DNA of 64,000 nucleotides from positions 18,712,578-18,776,577 of the forward strand of contig NC_086367.1 in assembly GCF_036324505.1 (NCBI RefSeq), written 5' to 3'. The position numbers and the translations under genes were made by a program. This document shows positions 57,401 through 63,786 of the stretch, piece after piece (the first letter of the stretch is position 1; each line of letters starts with the position of its first letter). The stretch comes from Eleginops maclovinus (lineage: Eukaryota > Chordata > Actinopteri > Perciformes > Eleginopidae). A model generated the notes under the pieces. That model was not told where the DNA came from. It made no database searches and was given only the letters and a program-made list of their open reading frames with translations.

Positions 57401-58949
57401 AGCGACATTGGTGCTTGTGCCTGAACTGATGCAGTTCTCCCGAAAAAAAAGTTTTCATTATTGATAGAAGAGATGCCAAGTCCCAAGCGATTGATAGGAA
57501 CAATGCATAATGAGAACACGGTGCTCCAGCGAGGGCATACACAGCTTTCATGTAAGTGGAAGACAACCTAATAAGAAACAAAGGTCAAGTACAACGGTGT
57601 CTTTGAGTATGCTTTAATCAAAAGATTCATTTGCTCTCCACAAAGGTCATTTTCTCTGCCCACAGTGGTCAATGCACTCAGGACCTGATGTATTAAAACA
57701 TGCAGGAGAGCACACGAAAAATCAAATCAGAGGCTGTGACATCTTCAAGGACAACGATTTGGTCTTTATTTTCCTCATACTGTCTGTGCTGCAGCACCTC
57801 TGTTCACCCTCTGTCTGAAACCAGAGCCCAGTCTGCTCTGATTGGTTGGCTTGCTGGCTCTGTTGTGATTGGTCAACCACTTAGAGATGTCCCGCCCCTT
57901 AGCCTATCACATACTGTGTGTTGGAACGCTAGCCAATAGAAGCTCAAGTGGTACAAAGTGATGTCACTATGTTACTGAAGTAAACAAAGGAGTCCAATGG
58001 AGGCGTTTCATGAAGGGGGGGAGTGTGTCGGATTCATAAAACGTCTGTAAGGGTTTTAACGTTAGCTAAATTAGCTAAATCCAAAACAGGGTTTTTAAAG
58101 TTAATATTTACTGAAGTTAGGTATTAATAACACATTGTATTTTGGTGTCAGTATCATAACGCAGCTATCATATCCACACTAGTTCCAAAGATACCTAAAG
58201 ATTCCCAGTGTTACCCATAATTCCCTTCTCCACAGAGCTGAACTCATGTTTCCCCACCTTGCCGCCGACCTCTCTTGTGTCTACGGCTTTACGGAAACAA
58301 CTGGGGTGTGACTCTCTGTTTCTGTGACACGTCCTTCCGCCGCAGAGACGATGCTATTTTAAAACCCCAAGCAGTCGCCCCACAGGTGGAGGCCCTGCTT
58401 ACTAGCTTAGCCGAGAAATGCCAGAGATCTGTGCTATGGGAGGCAGACAGGCAGGGCAGCTGTCCAAGTCGCTCAGACGATGGCCATTCTGGGAATGTGC
58501 AAGCGATCACAGTTACTTGTGGAGGGTCAGGGCTCAGCTGCTGGGGGTGTGTGACACCACGAGTAACATGTACACACACAACATACCTGCATAATGTAGC
58601 AGAGAGCTTTGGAGTAAACCAAGGGTCACCTGGAGTGTGCCTTTTTTATCAACTCTAAGGTCAGTGACACATTCAAGCAAATTCAAACCCCCTCCAGTTA
58701 CACTAAATATAGCTCGCCGTCCTAAAAAGACACTGTCATTTCAGAAATGTGTCATAAATGCCTGAGAAAGGACACAGCCTGTTTACTATGCACACACTCA
58801 CCTGCGAGGGCCTTGATGCGCGAGCGCTCAAACAGCCGAGCAGAGCTGTTGTCATTGTCTATATCCTCGTCGGTGATGTCAAAGCGGGTGTTGATGCGGC
58901 TGTACTGCTGCGAGATCTCCGCATTGTCAAAGTCTGTGGTGGAAGTCAT
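24643..58949 (-). CDS. sptb: Beta-spectrin, erythroid type, long PH-domain isoform (36 coding exons)
   Basis: Beta-spectrin pairs with alpha-spectrin to form the membrane skeleton under the plasma membrane. All 36 coding exons (each listed separately) join with consistent phase, giving about 2,357 residues once one lost base at about 45703 is allowed for; human long-form SPTB is similar in length. Order: N-terminal segment with [20 protein letters not shown]1 (about 50-158) and CH2 (about 168-275), which bind actin and protein 4.1; about 17 spectrin repeats (about 300-2087) with the usual Trp-centred helices; an acidic linker; a PH domain (about 2200-2310); a basic tail ending GKKK. Repeats 14-15 (about 1670-1880) are the ankyrin-binding segment in this family. 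[29 protein letters not shown] and [15 protein letters not shown] are closer to SPTB than SPTBN1. An alternative first exon lies at 55420-56053. A teleost sptbn1-like paralogue remains a minor possibility. Confidence 0.88.
25296..25338 (-). CDS. sptb: sptb coding exon 35 (PH domain)
   Basis: 43 bases encoding (R)[14 protein letters not shown], matching the LNDGNEYLFQAKDDEE strand of beta-spectrin PH domains. Phase 2 in, 0 out. A nearer AG gives a stop codon and was discarded. Confidence 0.9.
25877..26050 (-). CDS. sptb: sptb coding exon 34 (core of PH domain)
   Basis: Encodes [19 protein letters not shown] ... [11 protein letters not shown], residues about 2221-2278. Contains the PH beta-strand core and the KKKKH basic patch typical of spectrin PH domains. 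The acceptor's pyrimidine tract is a CCT microsatellite. Confidence 0.93.
26055..26091. repeat. (GAG)n microsatellite abutting a splice acceptor
   Basis: About 12 GAG units. Read on the minus strand it is the (CCT)n pyrimidine tract immediately before the exon 34 acceptor. Confidence 0.95.
26089..26118. repeat. Short tandem repeat, 9-base unit GGAGGAAAC x 3
   Basis: Three near-perfect 9-base units continuing from the GAG run. Confidence 0.85.
26664..26920 (-). CDS. sptb: sptb coding exon 33 (linker into PH domain)
   Basis: Encodes about residues 2136-2220: an acidic/Ser-rich linker ([16 protein letters not shown]), [17 protein letters not shown], then [11 protein letters not shown], the start of the PH domain (compare MEGFLNRKHEW in SPTBN1). 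Donor GTAGAG splits an Arg codon. Confidence 0.9.
27108..27171 (-). CDS. sptb: sptb coding exon 32 (linker)
   Basis: 64 bases encoding (R)[20 protein letters not shown], an acidic linker without recognised homology. Accepted because its acceptor, donor (GTTAGT) and phase fit both neighbours. Confidence 0.75.
27640..28062 (+). mobile_element. Degraded 3' end of a non-LTR retrotransposon (LINE)
   Basis: Contains the common fish-LINE C-terminal pattern: ATGGATAACCCCACCCACCC, then a CGACAG...CCTGTATCACAACTC block. It ends with a GCTGCTGCAACGTAAACAAA-type tail and GGGGTCAATAAGTAATTGTA, typical of LINE 3' termini (…TGGGGATCAATAAAGT). The frame is broken by stops. Lies in an sptb intron, opposite to the gene's sense. 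Confidence 0.75.
28250..28329 (-). CDS. sptb: sptb coding exon 31
   Basis: Encodes [20 protein letters not shown] and LSDRDS, continuing the end of the last partial repeat (LERLTT|LELL, as in SPTBN1). Donor GTACAC splits an Arg codon. Confidence 0.9.
28523..28719 (-). CDS. sptb: sptb coding exon 30 (partial repeat 17, tetramerisation)
   Basis: Encodes [20 protein letters not shown] ... [20 protein letters not shown]. In beta-spectrins this partial C-terminal repeat pairs with the alpha-spectrin N-terminus to make tetramers. Strongly conserved here. Confidence 0.95.
29412..29496 (-). CDS. sptb: sptb coding exon 29
   Basis: Encodes [20 protein letters not shown] ... DWLRL, the helix ending repeat 16. 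Phase 0 in, 1 out. Confidence 0.93.
29858..29996 (-). CDS. sptb: sptb coding exon 28
   Basis: Encodes (R)[20 protein letters not shown] ... [18 protein letters not shown], part of repeat 16. RDVSSVELL is a near-invariant beta-spectrin block. Confidence 0.95.
30539..30783 (-). CDS. sptb: sptb coding exon 27
   Basis: Encodes [20 protein letters not shown] ... [20 protein letters not shown] ... [15 protein letters not shown], spanning repeats 15/16. This segment is closer to SPTB than to SPTBN1. Confidence 0.95.
31357..31507 (-). CDS. sptb: sptb coding exon 26
   Basis: Encodes [20 protein letters not shown] ... [20 protein letters not shown], part of repeat 15 in the ankyrin-binding segment. 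PEDVG and AESFHR.H.AFER match SPTB. Confidence 0.95.
31656..31879 (-). CDS. sptb: sptb coding exon 25 (ankyrin-binding repeats 14/15)
   Basis: Encodes [20 protein letters not shown] ... [20 protein letters not shown], residues about 1741-1814, the most conserved part of the ankyrin-binding region in this family. Confidence 0.95.
32385..32484. repeat. (TG)n microsatellite in sptb intron
   Basis: About 50 TG units with one interruption near 32410. It ends only 24 bases from the donor side of exon 24. Confidence 0.95.
32508..32712 (-). CDS. sptb: sptb coding exon 24
   Basis: Encodes [20 protein letters not shown] ... [20 protein letters not shown], ending DHVT. Part of repeats 13/14. Donor GTATTA is weak but phase-correct. 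Confidence 0.93.
32970..33100 (-). CDS. sptb: sptb coding exon 23
   Basis: Encodes [20 protein letters not shown] ... [18 protein letters not shown]. Matches the DEEGAIVMLKRH / AVEDYG region of SPTB. Donor GTTTGT. Confidence 0.93.
33385..33782 (-). mobile_element. Teleost CAGTGGTG...AAGTA repeat, inverted copy
   Basis: Reads GTGGAAGAAGTCTTAAAAAT, then CTCCATAACAAGTAAAAGTC and a TAATACATGACACATTATTT block, ending AAATGTAGTGGAGTAAAAGT. This is the reverse orientation of the copies at 8097 and 62996, and nearly full length. In the intron before exon 23. Confidence 0.8.
33827..34117 (-). CDS. sptb: sptb coding exon 22
   Basis: Encodes [20 protein letters not shown], an Ala/Glu-rich stretch, then [20 protein letters not shown] and DEKAK (residues 1532-1628). 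The [15 protein letters not shown] block is diagnostic of beta-spectrins. Confidence 0.95.
34392..34972. mobile_element. hAT-type non-autonomous DNA transposon with perfect 8-bp target duplication
   Basis: The 581-base element is flanked on both sides by the identical octamer GTCTACAG (34384-34391 and 34973-34980). The left end CAGCAGTTTCCAACCTGTGG and the inverse complement of the right end, CACCGGTGTCCAACATTTG, form imperfect terminal repeats. Eight-base duplications and this terminus type are hallmarks of hAT elements. No transposase frame remains. Confidence 0.85.
35130..35280. repeat. Possible fragment of the AATCGATTAATCG-type teleost repeat
   Basis: Contains GAATTAATCAACAACGATTT followed by TGATAATTC and a T-rich/AATAATGAAAC stretch resembling one end of the family seen at 44885 and 61235. 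Weak. Confidence 0.3.
35416..35505 (-). CDS. sptb: sptb coding exon 21
   Basis: Encodes [20 protein letters not shown] and [10 protein letters not shown] (residues 1502-1531), matching LWVEERLPLA...NLQTVQLFMKKNQ of SPTB. Confidence 0.95.
36036..36260 (-). CDS. sptb: sptb coding exon 20
   Basis: Encodes [20 protein letters not shown] ... [20 protein letters not shown] ... DLADEL. A divergent repeat 11/12 segment with a Gly/Glu-rich insert, in the place of the corresponding human segment. Confidence 0.92.
36602..36868 (-). CDS. sptb: sptb coding exon 19
   Basis: Encodes [20 protein letters not shown] ... [20 protein letters not shown] ... NILLKKHQ. The [14 protein letters not shown] block is conserved with SPTBN1. 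Donor GTCTGC is atypical after the GT but phase-correct. Confidence 0.94.
37600..37746 (-). CDS. sptb: sptb coding exon 18
   Basis: Encodes [20 protein letters not shown] and [20 protein letters not shown], ending WLNKVDE. One of the most conserved beta-spectrin blocks. Confidence 0.96.
38149..38239 (-). CDS. sptb: sptb coding exon 17
   Basis: Encodes (R)[20 protein letters not shown] and [10 protein letters not shown]. Confidence 0.94.
39089..39291 (-). CDS. sptb: sptb coding exon 16
   Basis: Encodes [20 protein letters not shown] ... [17 protein letters not shown] (residues 1191-1257), matching the EYTLAHLEPPDSLE...NLYSDKIKEKV segment of SPTB. Donor GTCAGT. Confidence 0.95.
39999..40758 (-). 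CDS. sptb: sptb coding exon 15 (three repeats in one large exon)
   Basis: 760 bases, residues 937-1190. Encodes [60 protein letters not shown] ... [20 protein letters not shown] ... VEAILNNQ. Fully open. Several dispensable open frames on the opposite strand are shadows of it. Confidence 0.97.
41222..41359 (-). CDS. sptb: sptb coding exon 14
   Basis: Encodes [20 protein letters not shown] and [20 protein letters not shown], ending LNKR. Matches [20 protein letters not shown] of SPTB. Confidence 0.95.
41517..42387 (-). CDS. sptb: sptb coding exon 13 (largest exon)
   Basis: 871 bases, residues 601-890. Encodes [20 protein letters not shown] ... [20 protein letters not shown] ... [20 protein letters not shown] ... 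[15 protein letters not shown] ... [22 protein letters not shown] and [14 protein letters not shown] follow SPTB rather than SPTBN1. Confidence 0.97.
42851..43001 (-). CDS. sptb: sptb coding exon 12
   Basis: Encodes [20 protein letters not shown] and [20 protein letters not shown], ending LKFANGD. Matches [20 protein letters not shown] in SPTB. Confidence 0.96.
43088..43390 (-). CDS. sptb: sptb coding exon 11
   Basis: Encodes [20 protein letters not shown] ... [20 protein letters not shown] ... [12 protein letters not shown] (residues 450-550). [16 protein letters not shown] is invariant in beta-spectrins. Confidence 0.97.
43971..44129 (-). CDS. sptb: sptb coding exon 10
   Basis: Encodes [20 protein letters not shown] and [20 protein letters not shown], ending NQRLVAQ, residues 397-449 (repeat 2). 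Confidence 0.97.
44130..45111 (-). other. sptb: sptb intron between exons 9 and 10
   Basis: AT-rich; holds the repeat copy at 44885-45062. No other feature seen. Confidence 0.5.
44885..45062. repeat. Copy of a common teleost interspersed repeat
   Basis: Contains GAGGTTTTGGACTGTTGATT followed by GGACAAAATAAGC, the diagnostic block of the family (TTTGGACTGTTGGTTGGACAAAACAAG), then a CCATTTTTGG...TTTCCTAACATT block. Same family as 61235-61655. Confidence 0.6.
45112..45229 (-). CDS. sptb: sptb coding exon 9
   Basis: Encodes [20 protein letters not shown] and [19 protein letters not shown], part of repeat 1. Confidence 0.97.
45663..45849 (-). CDS. sptb: sptb coding exon 8 (one-base deletion)
   Basis: Opens [20 protein letters not shown] ... 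[20 protein letters not shown] and VQQQL. The frame is then lost at about 45701-45705. The remaining bases encode the expected [13 protein letters not shown] only in the shifted frame. The exon is 187 bases where phase requires 188. Unrepaired, translation stops in exon 9 at about residue 370. Confidence 0.93.
45933..46045 (-). CDS. sptb: sptb coding exon 7 (end of CH2)
   Basis: Encodes (D)[20 protein letters not shown] and [17 protein letters not shown]. The [12 protein letters not shown] segment closes CH2. Confidence 0.97.
46182..46297 (-). CDS. sptb: sptb coding exon 6 (CH2; GC donor)
   Basis: Encodes (R)[20 protein letters not shown] and [18 protein letters not shown]. The 3' junction is CTGAAG|GCGAGT, a GC-AG intron. 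The nearest GT would break the frame. Confidence 0.95.
46440..46520 (-). CDS. sptb: sptb coding exon 5 (CH2)
   Basis: Encodes (G)[20 protein letters not shown] and ALIHKH. SWKDG.AFNALIH is the CH2 actin-binding signature. Confidence 0.97.
46521..48546 (-). other. sptb: sptb introns around exons 4 and 5
   Basis: Apart from exon 4 (47163-47260) no gene is seen. About 47,460-47,660 looks unique and may be conserved. Nothing firm. Confidence 0.4.
47163..47260 (-). CDS. sptb: sptb coding exon 4 (CH1-CH2 linker and CH2 start)
   Basis: Encodes [20 protein letters not shown] and [33 protein letters not shown] is near-invariant in beta-spectrins. Confidence 0.97.
48547..48720 (-). CDS. sptb: sptb coding exon 3 (CH1)
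   Basis: Encodes [20 protein letters not shown] ... [20 protein letters not shown] and [13 protein letters not shown]. This is a CH-domain signature and fits actin binding. Confidence 0.97.
48825..48976 (-). CDS. sptb: sptb coding exon 2 (CH1 start)
   Basis: Encodes (D)[20 protein letters not shown] ... [20 protein letters not shown], ending ERL. The first two bases complete an Asp codon that can be supplied by either first exon (58802 or 55420). Confidence 0.97.
51399..51442. repeat. (CA)n microsatellite
   Basis: About 21 CA units with one interruption at about 51419. Confidence 0.95.
51650..51810. repeat. Purine-rich (GA) tract
   Basis: Degenerate GGA/GAA-rich sequence on the + strand, low complexity. 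Confidence 0.6.
54322..54341 (+). promoter_or_regulatory. Three tandem AGGTCA half-sites (DR1 x 2)
   Basis: AGGTCA at 54322-54327, 54329-54334 and 54336-54341, each separated by one A. This is a direct-repeat-1 array of the kind bound by RXR heterodimers, HNF4 or COUP-TF. It lies 1.1 kb inside the intron after the alternative sptb first exon. Binding is inferred. Confidence 0.5.
55420..56053 (-). CDS. sptb: Alternative first exon of sptb (distinct N-terminus)
   Basis: Seen: an uninterrupted frame from ATG 56053 (a second in-frame ATG at 55996) to a consensus donor (CTGCAAG|GTAACA, GT at 55418-55419), up to 211 codons plus one base. That base is the G needed to complete the Asp codon of exon 2, so the join reads [16 protein letters not shown]. 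The peptide is Ser/Arg/Pro-rich with two poly-Ser runs, a Cys-rich start if the first ATG is used, and the segment [20 protein letters not shown]. Known: the alternative N-terminus of SPTBN1 ends NQLEGRFKQLQ before DEREAVQKK. Inferred: a second promoter in the large intron makes a beta-spectrin without the usual 49-residue start but with both CH domains. The real start codon and 5' end are uncertain. Confidence 0.8.
56054..56400 (-). promoter_or_regulatory. sptb: Probable promoter / 5' UTR of the alternative sptb transcript
   Basis: Sits directly 5' of the alternative exon. Contains a (CCCT)n stretch (about 56126-56150, GGGA-rich on the gene's strand) and a TGACATCA CRE-like motif near 56358. 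No TATA box was identified. Inferred from position only. Confidence 0.3.
56126..56150. repeat. (CCCT)n low-complexity tract
   Basis: Repeated CCCT units flanked by further pyrimidine-rich sequence to about 56180. Confidence 0.8.
56611..56632. repeat. (TC)n microsatellite
   Basis: About ten TC units. Confidence 0.85.
57690..58000. repeat. Candidate interspersed repeat with clustered CCAAT boxes
   Basis: Contains AACCAGAGCCCAGTCTGCTC, then TGATTGGTTGGC, GTGATTGGTCAACC and GTCCCGCCCC, a pattern I recall as widespread in teleost genomes. Four CCAAT/ATTGG pentamers lie at 57841, 57868, 57933 and 57994. The boundaries and element class are unknown. Confidence 0.4.
58802..58949 (-). CDS. sptb: sptb coding exon 1 (usual N-terminus)
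   Basis: ATG at 58947-58949 in a good initiation context (GCCATGA). Encodes [20 protein letters not shown] ... [18 protein letters not shown] plus the G of the next Asp codon. MTS.T.F.N and [14 protein letters not shown] favour SPTB over SPTBN1/2. Donor GTGAGT. Confidence 0.95.
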
Positions 58950-59079
58950 GGCGGAGGCCAGCTTGGCAAGCGGGTGAGAAGGCGGCCGGCGGCGTCCTCA
59001 GGTGCTCGGGGGGGGGGGGGGGGGGGGGATGAGTGCAGAGGTCGAAGTGACAGGAGGGATCTGGAATACTGGAGGTAGT
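58950..59079 (-). other. sptb: sptb 5' UTR part of coding exon 1
   Basis: Runs from an acceptor (CTGTTTCAG, AG at 59080-59081) to the start codon. Contains a 21-base G homopolymer on the + strand (59008-59028), read as C21 in the transcript. GC-rich near the ATG. Confidence 0.65.
59008..59028. repeat. G21 homopolymer (C21 in the sptb transcript)
   Basis: Uninterrupted run of 21 G on the + strand. True length may be misread. Confidence 0.9.
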
Positions 59080-61234
59080 CTGAAACAGAGGGGAAAGACA
59101 GACAGTAAAGGTGTTGTTATGGTTTATTATGTTGAATAACTTGGGTTCACAAACACAAGACTGTAAGTGTGAAGGCTGAAGGGAGGAGATGGCATTTTAA
59201 TCATTTCTAAAAGGTGACCTTTTTTCTGGAAAGATGTCAGGCACAATCTGCTATTGAGGGTTTTATGAAACGGCTGATTAGCCATCTAGGCTTTACAAAT
59301 ATTAATTAATGAGCGGCACACTGACTGCAGCTAACGACAACACATATTGATGTATGTCTGGTGTATTTCTTGATCTATCGTTAATCTTTTTGAGAATACA
59401 ATAGTTATAATTGCACACATAAGGTGACATTTAATTGTAAGGTTTTGTCTGACCAACATCATGAGGTAGAGTATCAATCTTCACATTTGAGAGGATGGAA
59501 ACTGGCTTTAAAGATGAATGGAGGATCAAATGAGTCGCTCTTTTGTTTCTGTTGATCAAGTAATTGCTTGTTCGGCCAATCCTTCCTCTAAATGTTCGGA
59601 CACATGACCCACATGGCCGCATGAGGCCTTTAACTCTACACAGTGGTTTTTCCAGAGGATACTGTTGGGTCATTTATCAACCCCATTATGAAGGAGTTGT
59701 ACTTTATCTGGCATTAGATTTGAATACATCTTTGTGATGTCAGATATGGTTCATGCCGATCATAGCCTTTAAATGTGCGCCTAAGCCTCTGTGCCCCTCA
59801 CTATCTCCATTTTGTGTAACTGTGCTCAACTGTCACTGCAGTGTGTGTCCTCTTTGTGTGTGATGGTGGGTTGAAGGGTAGCAGCTCAGATAGCTCTCTA
59901 TCTGTGTGCAGCATAGCTCTGTTATCATGGCACACAGGGGGAGGGGGGCAACCTCTCTGTACTGCAGAACATGACGAAAACGTCTTCTTTTGAATGATGC
60001 AGCTCACGTAGATTGAACGGCCAGTGAGTGTGTGTTTGTGCGTTTACGTTGGTGTTTCTTTTTCTGAGAATAAGCGCGGGATCCTAAATGAGGCGGGAAC
60101 TACTACTTGTGTTGGACCTGTAGTGAAAAAAATAGAGAAAACATGGTGGTTCTCACATCAGATATTTAAGTGATGACATTAATACTATAAGTAGACTACC
60201 GCTCTGACTACTTAAAGCCTTTTGTCCAATCAGCCGCTAAAGAAAGTATGTCCTTATTATCGCATACTATTTTTCTTTCCCCCAAATTTGTGGGATTTTG
60301 ATTTGACTGAGTATAATTGATCTGTATCTCATATCTGCACTCATGCACCCTGGTCTATCTGTCTGATTCACATGCAAAATGAAATAAAACTGTATAAATA
60401 ACACCTTAAGTAGAAATAAGGCCAGTATTCTTCATTTATTCTACTTAATATTTATGATTTACAGTGGGAGAAAGCAATAGATATAGTATAGTGGAAGACA
60501 AATGAGCAGGACATGGAAATACTTGACTAAGGTATAAGGGACTTGAGATAAATGCCGTTAACTTCCATCCCTGCTGATATGGCTTCACTACAGAGGTGCG
60601 TTCAGAGAAGAGGCCTTCAGTGAAGAAGCACAATGATGGCAGCCTACAGGTCTCCCTCCTCCTGCTGCTCAGTATCAGTCCTGTGCAGAGGGCTCTTATC
60701 GGCCCGGGGACGCTCCACCCACCGTCGGGGATCCCCTTATCACCTCACACACAACCTGGACAGGACCACCGCACAACACACTCCAACTGCACAAGCCCTT
60801 TTTTACACAAAGCACTATCCAAACCCGTCAGCTGTTTACAAAAACCTTCCAGACCCTAATCATGTCAAAGGGCTGACTGCCTCCAAACACAATCCGTGGC
60901 AAATTAAGTGTGTGTGCTGGGATTGTACGCAGTGAGAGTTTACTAGGCAGCATTTAGAGCTGTATTAAAGGCAGGCCTCCTACTTTTAGATAGACCTCTG
61001 ACAGAGAGTTCAGCGCCTGCCACAGGAAGTGTGTGTCTATCAATACTGAGCTGTCCTCTTGTGGTGTCCTTGAGGAAAACACAGAGCTGAGAGAAGGTCA
61101 CCCTGTCAGCTAGGAGCTCATTTGATGCAGAATAAAAGTCCCAAAATAAGATTAAATCATTAGGCTATAATTAGACTGCTGAGTATGTGTAAAGGTATGC
61201 AAATGCGTACATGCAGATCTCTAAAGATGAAAGT

Positions 61235-61655
61235 ACAGTCAGTACTGTAGCAGTTAGACGATTAATTAATGAGTTGATCAACCAAATTATTAACTGCAAA
61301 AATTGTGATATTTGTTCAAATAATTTCAATAAAAAATGCAAAACGTGACAATTTTCTACTTTTCTTTATCTATTAAACTGATGGTCTTTGAGTTTTGGAT
61401 TGTTGGTGGACATAACAAGAAATGACATCTTTGAAATTCTGATTTTTCTGATGACTCACCACATTTTTAAGAATCGACTTCAGGTGCTTCCCTAATTAAC
61501 TGACTGAATAATAAGTCAATAAAATGTCAAACATTGATAAAAAAAATCAGTAAAGAATATGAAATAATATAATAAGGAAGTAGAAAAAGAGGTAGTAAAG
61601 ATGTTTTCTTGAAAAATGATTTGAATAATGAATTGATTATCAACGTTTTTGATTC
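61235..61655. repeat. Copy of a common teleost interspersed repeat
   Basis: Opens with CAGTTAGACGATTAATTAAT and contains CTTTGAGTTTTGGATTGTTG followed by GTGGACATAACAAG. Ends with ATAAGTCAATAAAATG-type sequence. Same family as 44885-45062. Confidence 0.65.
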
Positions 61656-62995
61656 ATGACTTCATGTCTGAATTCCACAGAAAACATTACTAACACTTAA
61701 ATCTTAAAATAACTCGTCGTTATCACTATGAGGTATTGGTGGATGTGGAACAAATAACAAAAGGTTATGTTATTATTGGCCTATAATAGAAATCAAAGGC
61801 CAATAGTAACGTGTGGCTGTTGCTATCACCTCGAGATGAAGGCCTGAGCACATGGTCCAGTATTTCCTCATTTTGGTGTTTGCACATTGTGAAATCATGA
61901 AGGAGAAGGGCTGGATCATTTCTTAAGAGTCTTATAAAAGTCAAAGGGAATAATAGAAATGTCAGCTGGAAGTTCTCCAGAGATATATTTATTTTCCGTG
62001 GATGGAGCCCTGCACATAAAGTTTGGAGAGAAACATAAAGGTGTGAATTAAATACATGACTAAAGGTTTTGGAGGGACAATAATAACATTTCTTGCTCCT
62101 GAGGTGTTAAATGAAACTTCTATTTCTATGCAATTCTGCATCTTGTGATTTTAATTGACTGTACCCATTCCCCTCTTTGGTTGATACTCAGAACCGACAT
62201 TGTTAACCAAATAGGTGCACCGTTAACATCGAGTCAGCAACCGAGATGAATAATAACTGTGGAAACAATGCTCCCGGCTGTAAGTAACCTGTGTGCAGAT
62301 GCATGCACTCACATTATCCGGCTGGGAGTGGGCACATTATACAGAGCAGGAGTGAGTCCGATAGAGAGGATGAAATAAGAGATGGGTGTGGTGGAGATGT
62401 GTGACCTACAGTGCGTGTGAAACTGTAAGCAGCAACCTGACTGGGGAGAGGAAGGCTTGTGGTTCAGGAGAGAGTAAATCTGAGACATAAACACAAAGTG
62501 GACAGAGATCAATATCAAAGAAGAGGAGGAGGAGGAGGGCGCATCAAAGTCTGCTGCCCCTTAAATTCTCCTATAATACCAATAACAACATCAAACCAAC
62601 TACTCCTCACGTACTTTTACAGAACATGAGGAGACATGAGGGGAACTGAGCATAAAAACTCTGTTAGCATAATCCATACGTTGTGTACAGAAGCTGTGAG
62701 AGAAAAAGTTCCTTTGTTGTGGTCGATAATGTTTTGACTGAGGCAATACTAAGCCTGTTAATAAGGGAATCAATAGTAAACTATTCCTGTAGTGTGTTTA
62801 CACAGAAACCAGCTCGTCCAGACAGGGCGACACACACTTGTCCTTTTAGGGGAGCGTCTCGTTTGCTCAGGGAACATTTGATTTATTTGTTATTTCATAA
62901 GCTACCACTCTGTTTCCGATCGACGAGGCAATTCGCTTTGTTAAGTGCTTTGAGAGGAGGAGCAGATTTGAAAATATGCTAAGTATGCGCTTAGC

Positions 62996-63395
62996 TATCA
63001 GTGATGAAATGTAAAAGTACTCATGTATGAAGTATATATTCCAGGTACCTGTACTTGAGTATTTTCTTGTTATGCTGCCAAACACTCCTGCTACATTCAA
63101 GGGGAAATGGTTTACTTTTAACTCAACATAACATTCCTTTGACAGCTTTAGTAAATAGCTCTCTCTCAGTTTAGATTTTACATAAAAAATGCAGAGCAAC
63201 GATAATGTAAACTAAAGTATTCCAAAAGTATAAAAAAGCATTTAAAGAACTAAAAATAGCCCCACCACGACCAACTGGATAATGTGTATCAACGAGTATT
63301 TCACTTTTAATTAAGTGCAATTTCTGCGTAGGAGTTTATAAATAATGAAGTATTAAATTACATTACTGCCAAGTTTTTCCACCACTCTTTGGCAT
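62996..63395 (+). mobile_element. Teleost CAGTGGTG...AAGTA repeat, near full length
   Basis: Carries TACCTGTACTTGAGTATTTT, CTGCTACATTCAAGGGGAAA, TTTGACAGCTTTAGTAAATA and TAGCCCCACCACGACCAACT blocks in family order. Ends near TTTTTCCACCACTCTTTGG. Same orientation as 8097. Confidence 0.75.
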
Positions 63396-63444
63396 TAGAG
63401 ATAACTTTTGGAGAACGACCTTCTCCACGAGCAGACATGCGCAG

Positions 63445-63452
63445 TGACGTCA
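63445..63452. promoter_or_regulatory. Palindromic CRE (TGACGTCA) next to an NRF1-like motif
   Basis: A perfect TGACGTCA directly after CATGCGCAG (63436-63444), within 350 bases of the putative sptb first exon. This combination is typical of vertebrate promoters. Function is inferred. Confidence 0.5.
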
Positions 63453-63786
63453 TTGTGCGTACTTTCAACGCCTGTCTGCTCAAAGCACTACAAGATAACA
63501 AACCGATAACTCTAAAGAAAATAGCTCAAGTGAAACCAAAGAAACGGGAGTATGTTTAAAACCAGGGCACATTTCTTAAAAACAATTAGTGTGAAAGCTT
63601 TTTGGAAACGACGTCCCTCTCAAACATGGCAGCCCGGTCCAACAGGTGGTTCGGAGGAAACTTTTATCTCCACTTTAAACAACGGGACAATAGAGCAGCC
63701 TAGAAGGAAGGAGATCCTTTCAGTGACCGCTAACAGAAACTATTTGGCCAAAGATCAATAACTTCATTTAACAGCAGCGCACTTAC

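Larger units (their letters stand above)
48977..58801 (-). other. sptb: Large first coding intron of sptb (9.8 kb)
   Basis: Holds the alternative first exon (55420-56053), a CA microsatellite (51399-51442), a purine-rich tract (about 51,650-51,810), a triple AGGTCA site (54322-54341), an exon-like open segment (53561-53692) and a CCAAT-rich repeat (57690-58000). Otherwise AT-rich with no gene recognised. Confidence 0.5.
59080..63786 (-). other. sptb: sptb intron 1 (upstream of the start exon)
   Basis: No coding exon recognised. Contains two interspersed repeat copies (61235-61655 and 62996-63395), GATA-type motifs and a CRE near its 5' end. Confidence 0.45.

Noticed and set aside
58275..58658. 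127-codon + strand frame in the large sptb intron
   Set aside because: Longest free-standing frame in the intron, but not recognisable, with no splice context, and adjoining a repeat-like block. Judged chance.
60596..60935. Two overlapping + strand frames of 87 and 100 codons in sptb intron 1
   Set aside because: Compositionally ordinary, with overlapping frames that are mutually exclusive and no domain. Judged chance.
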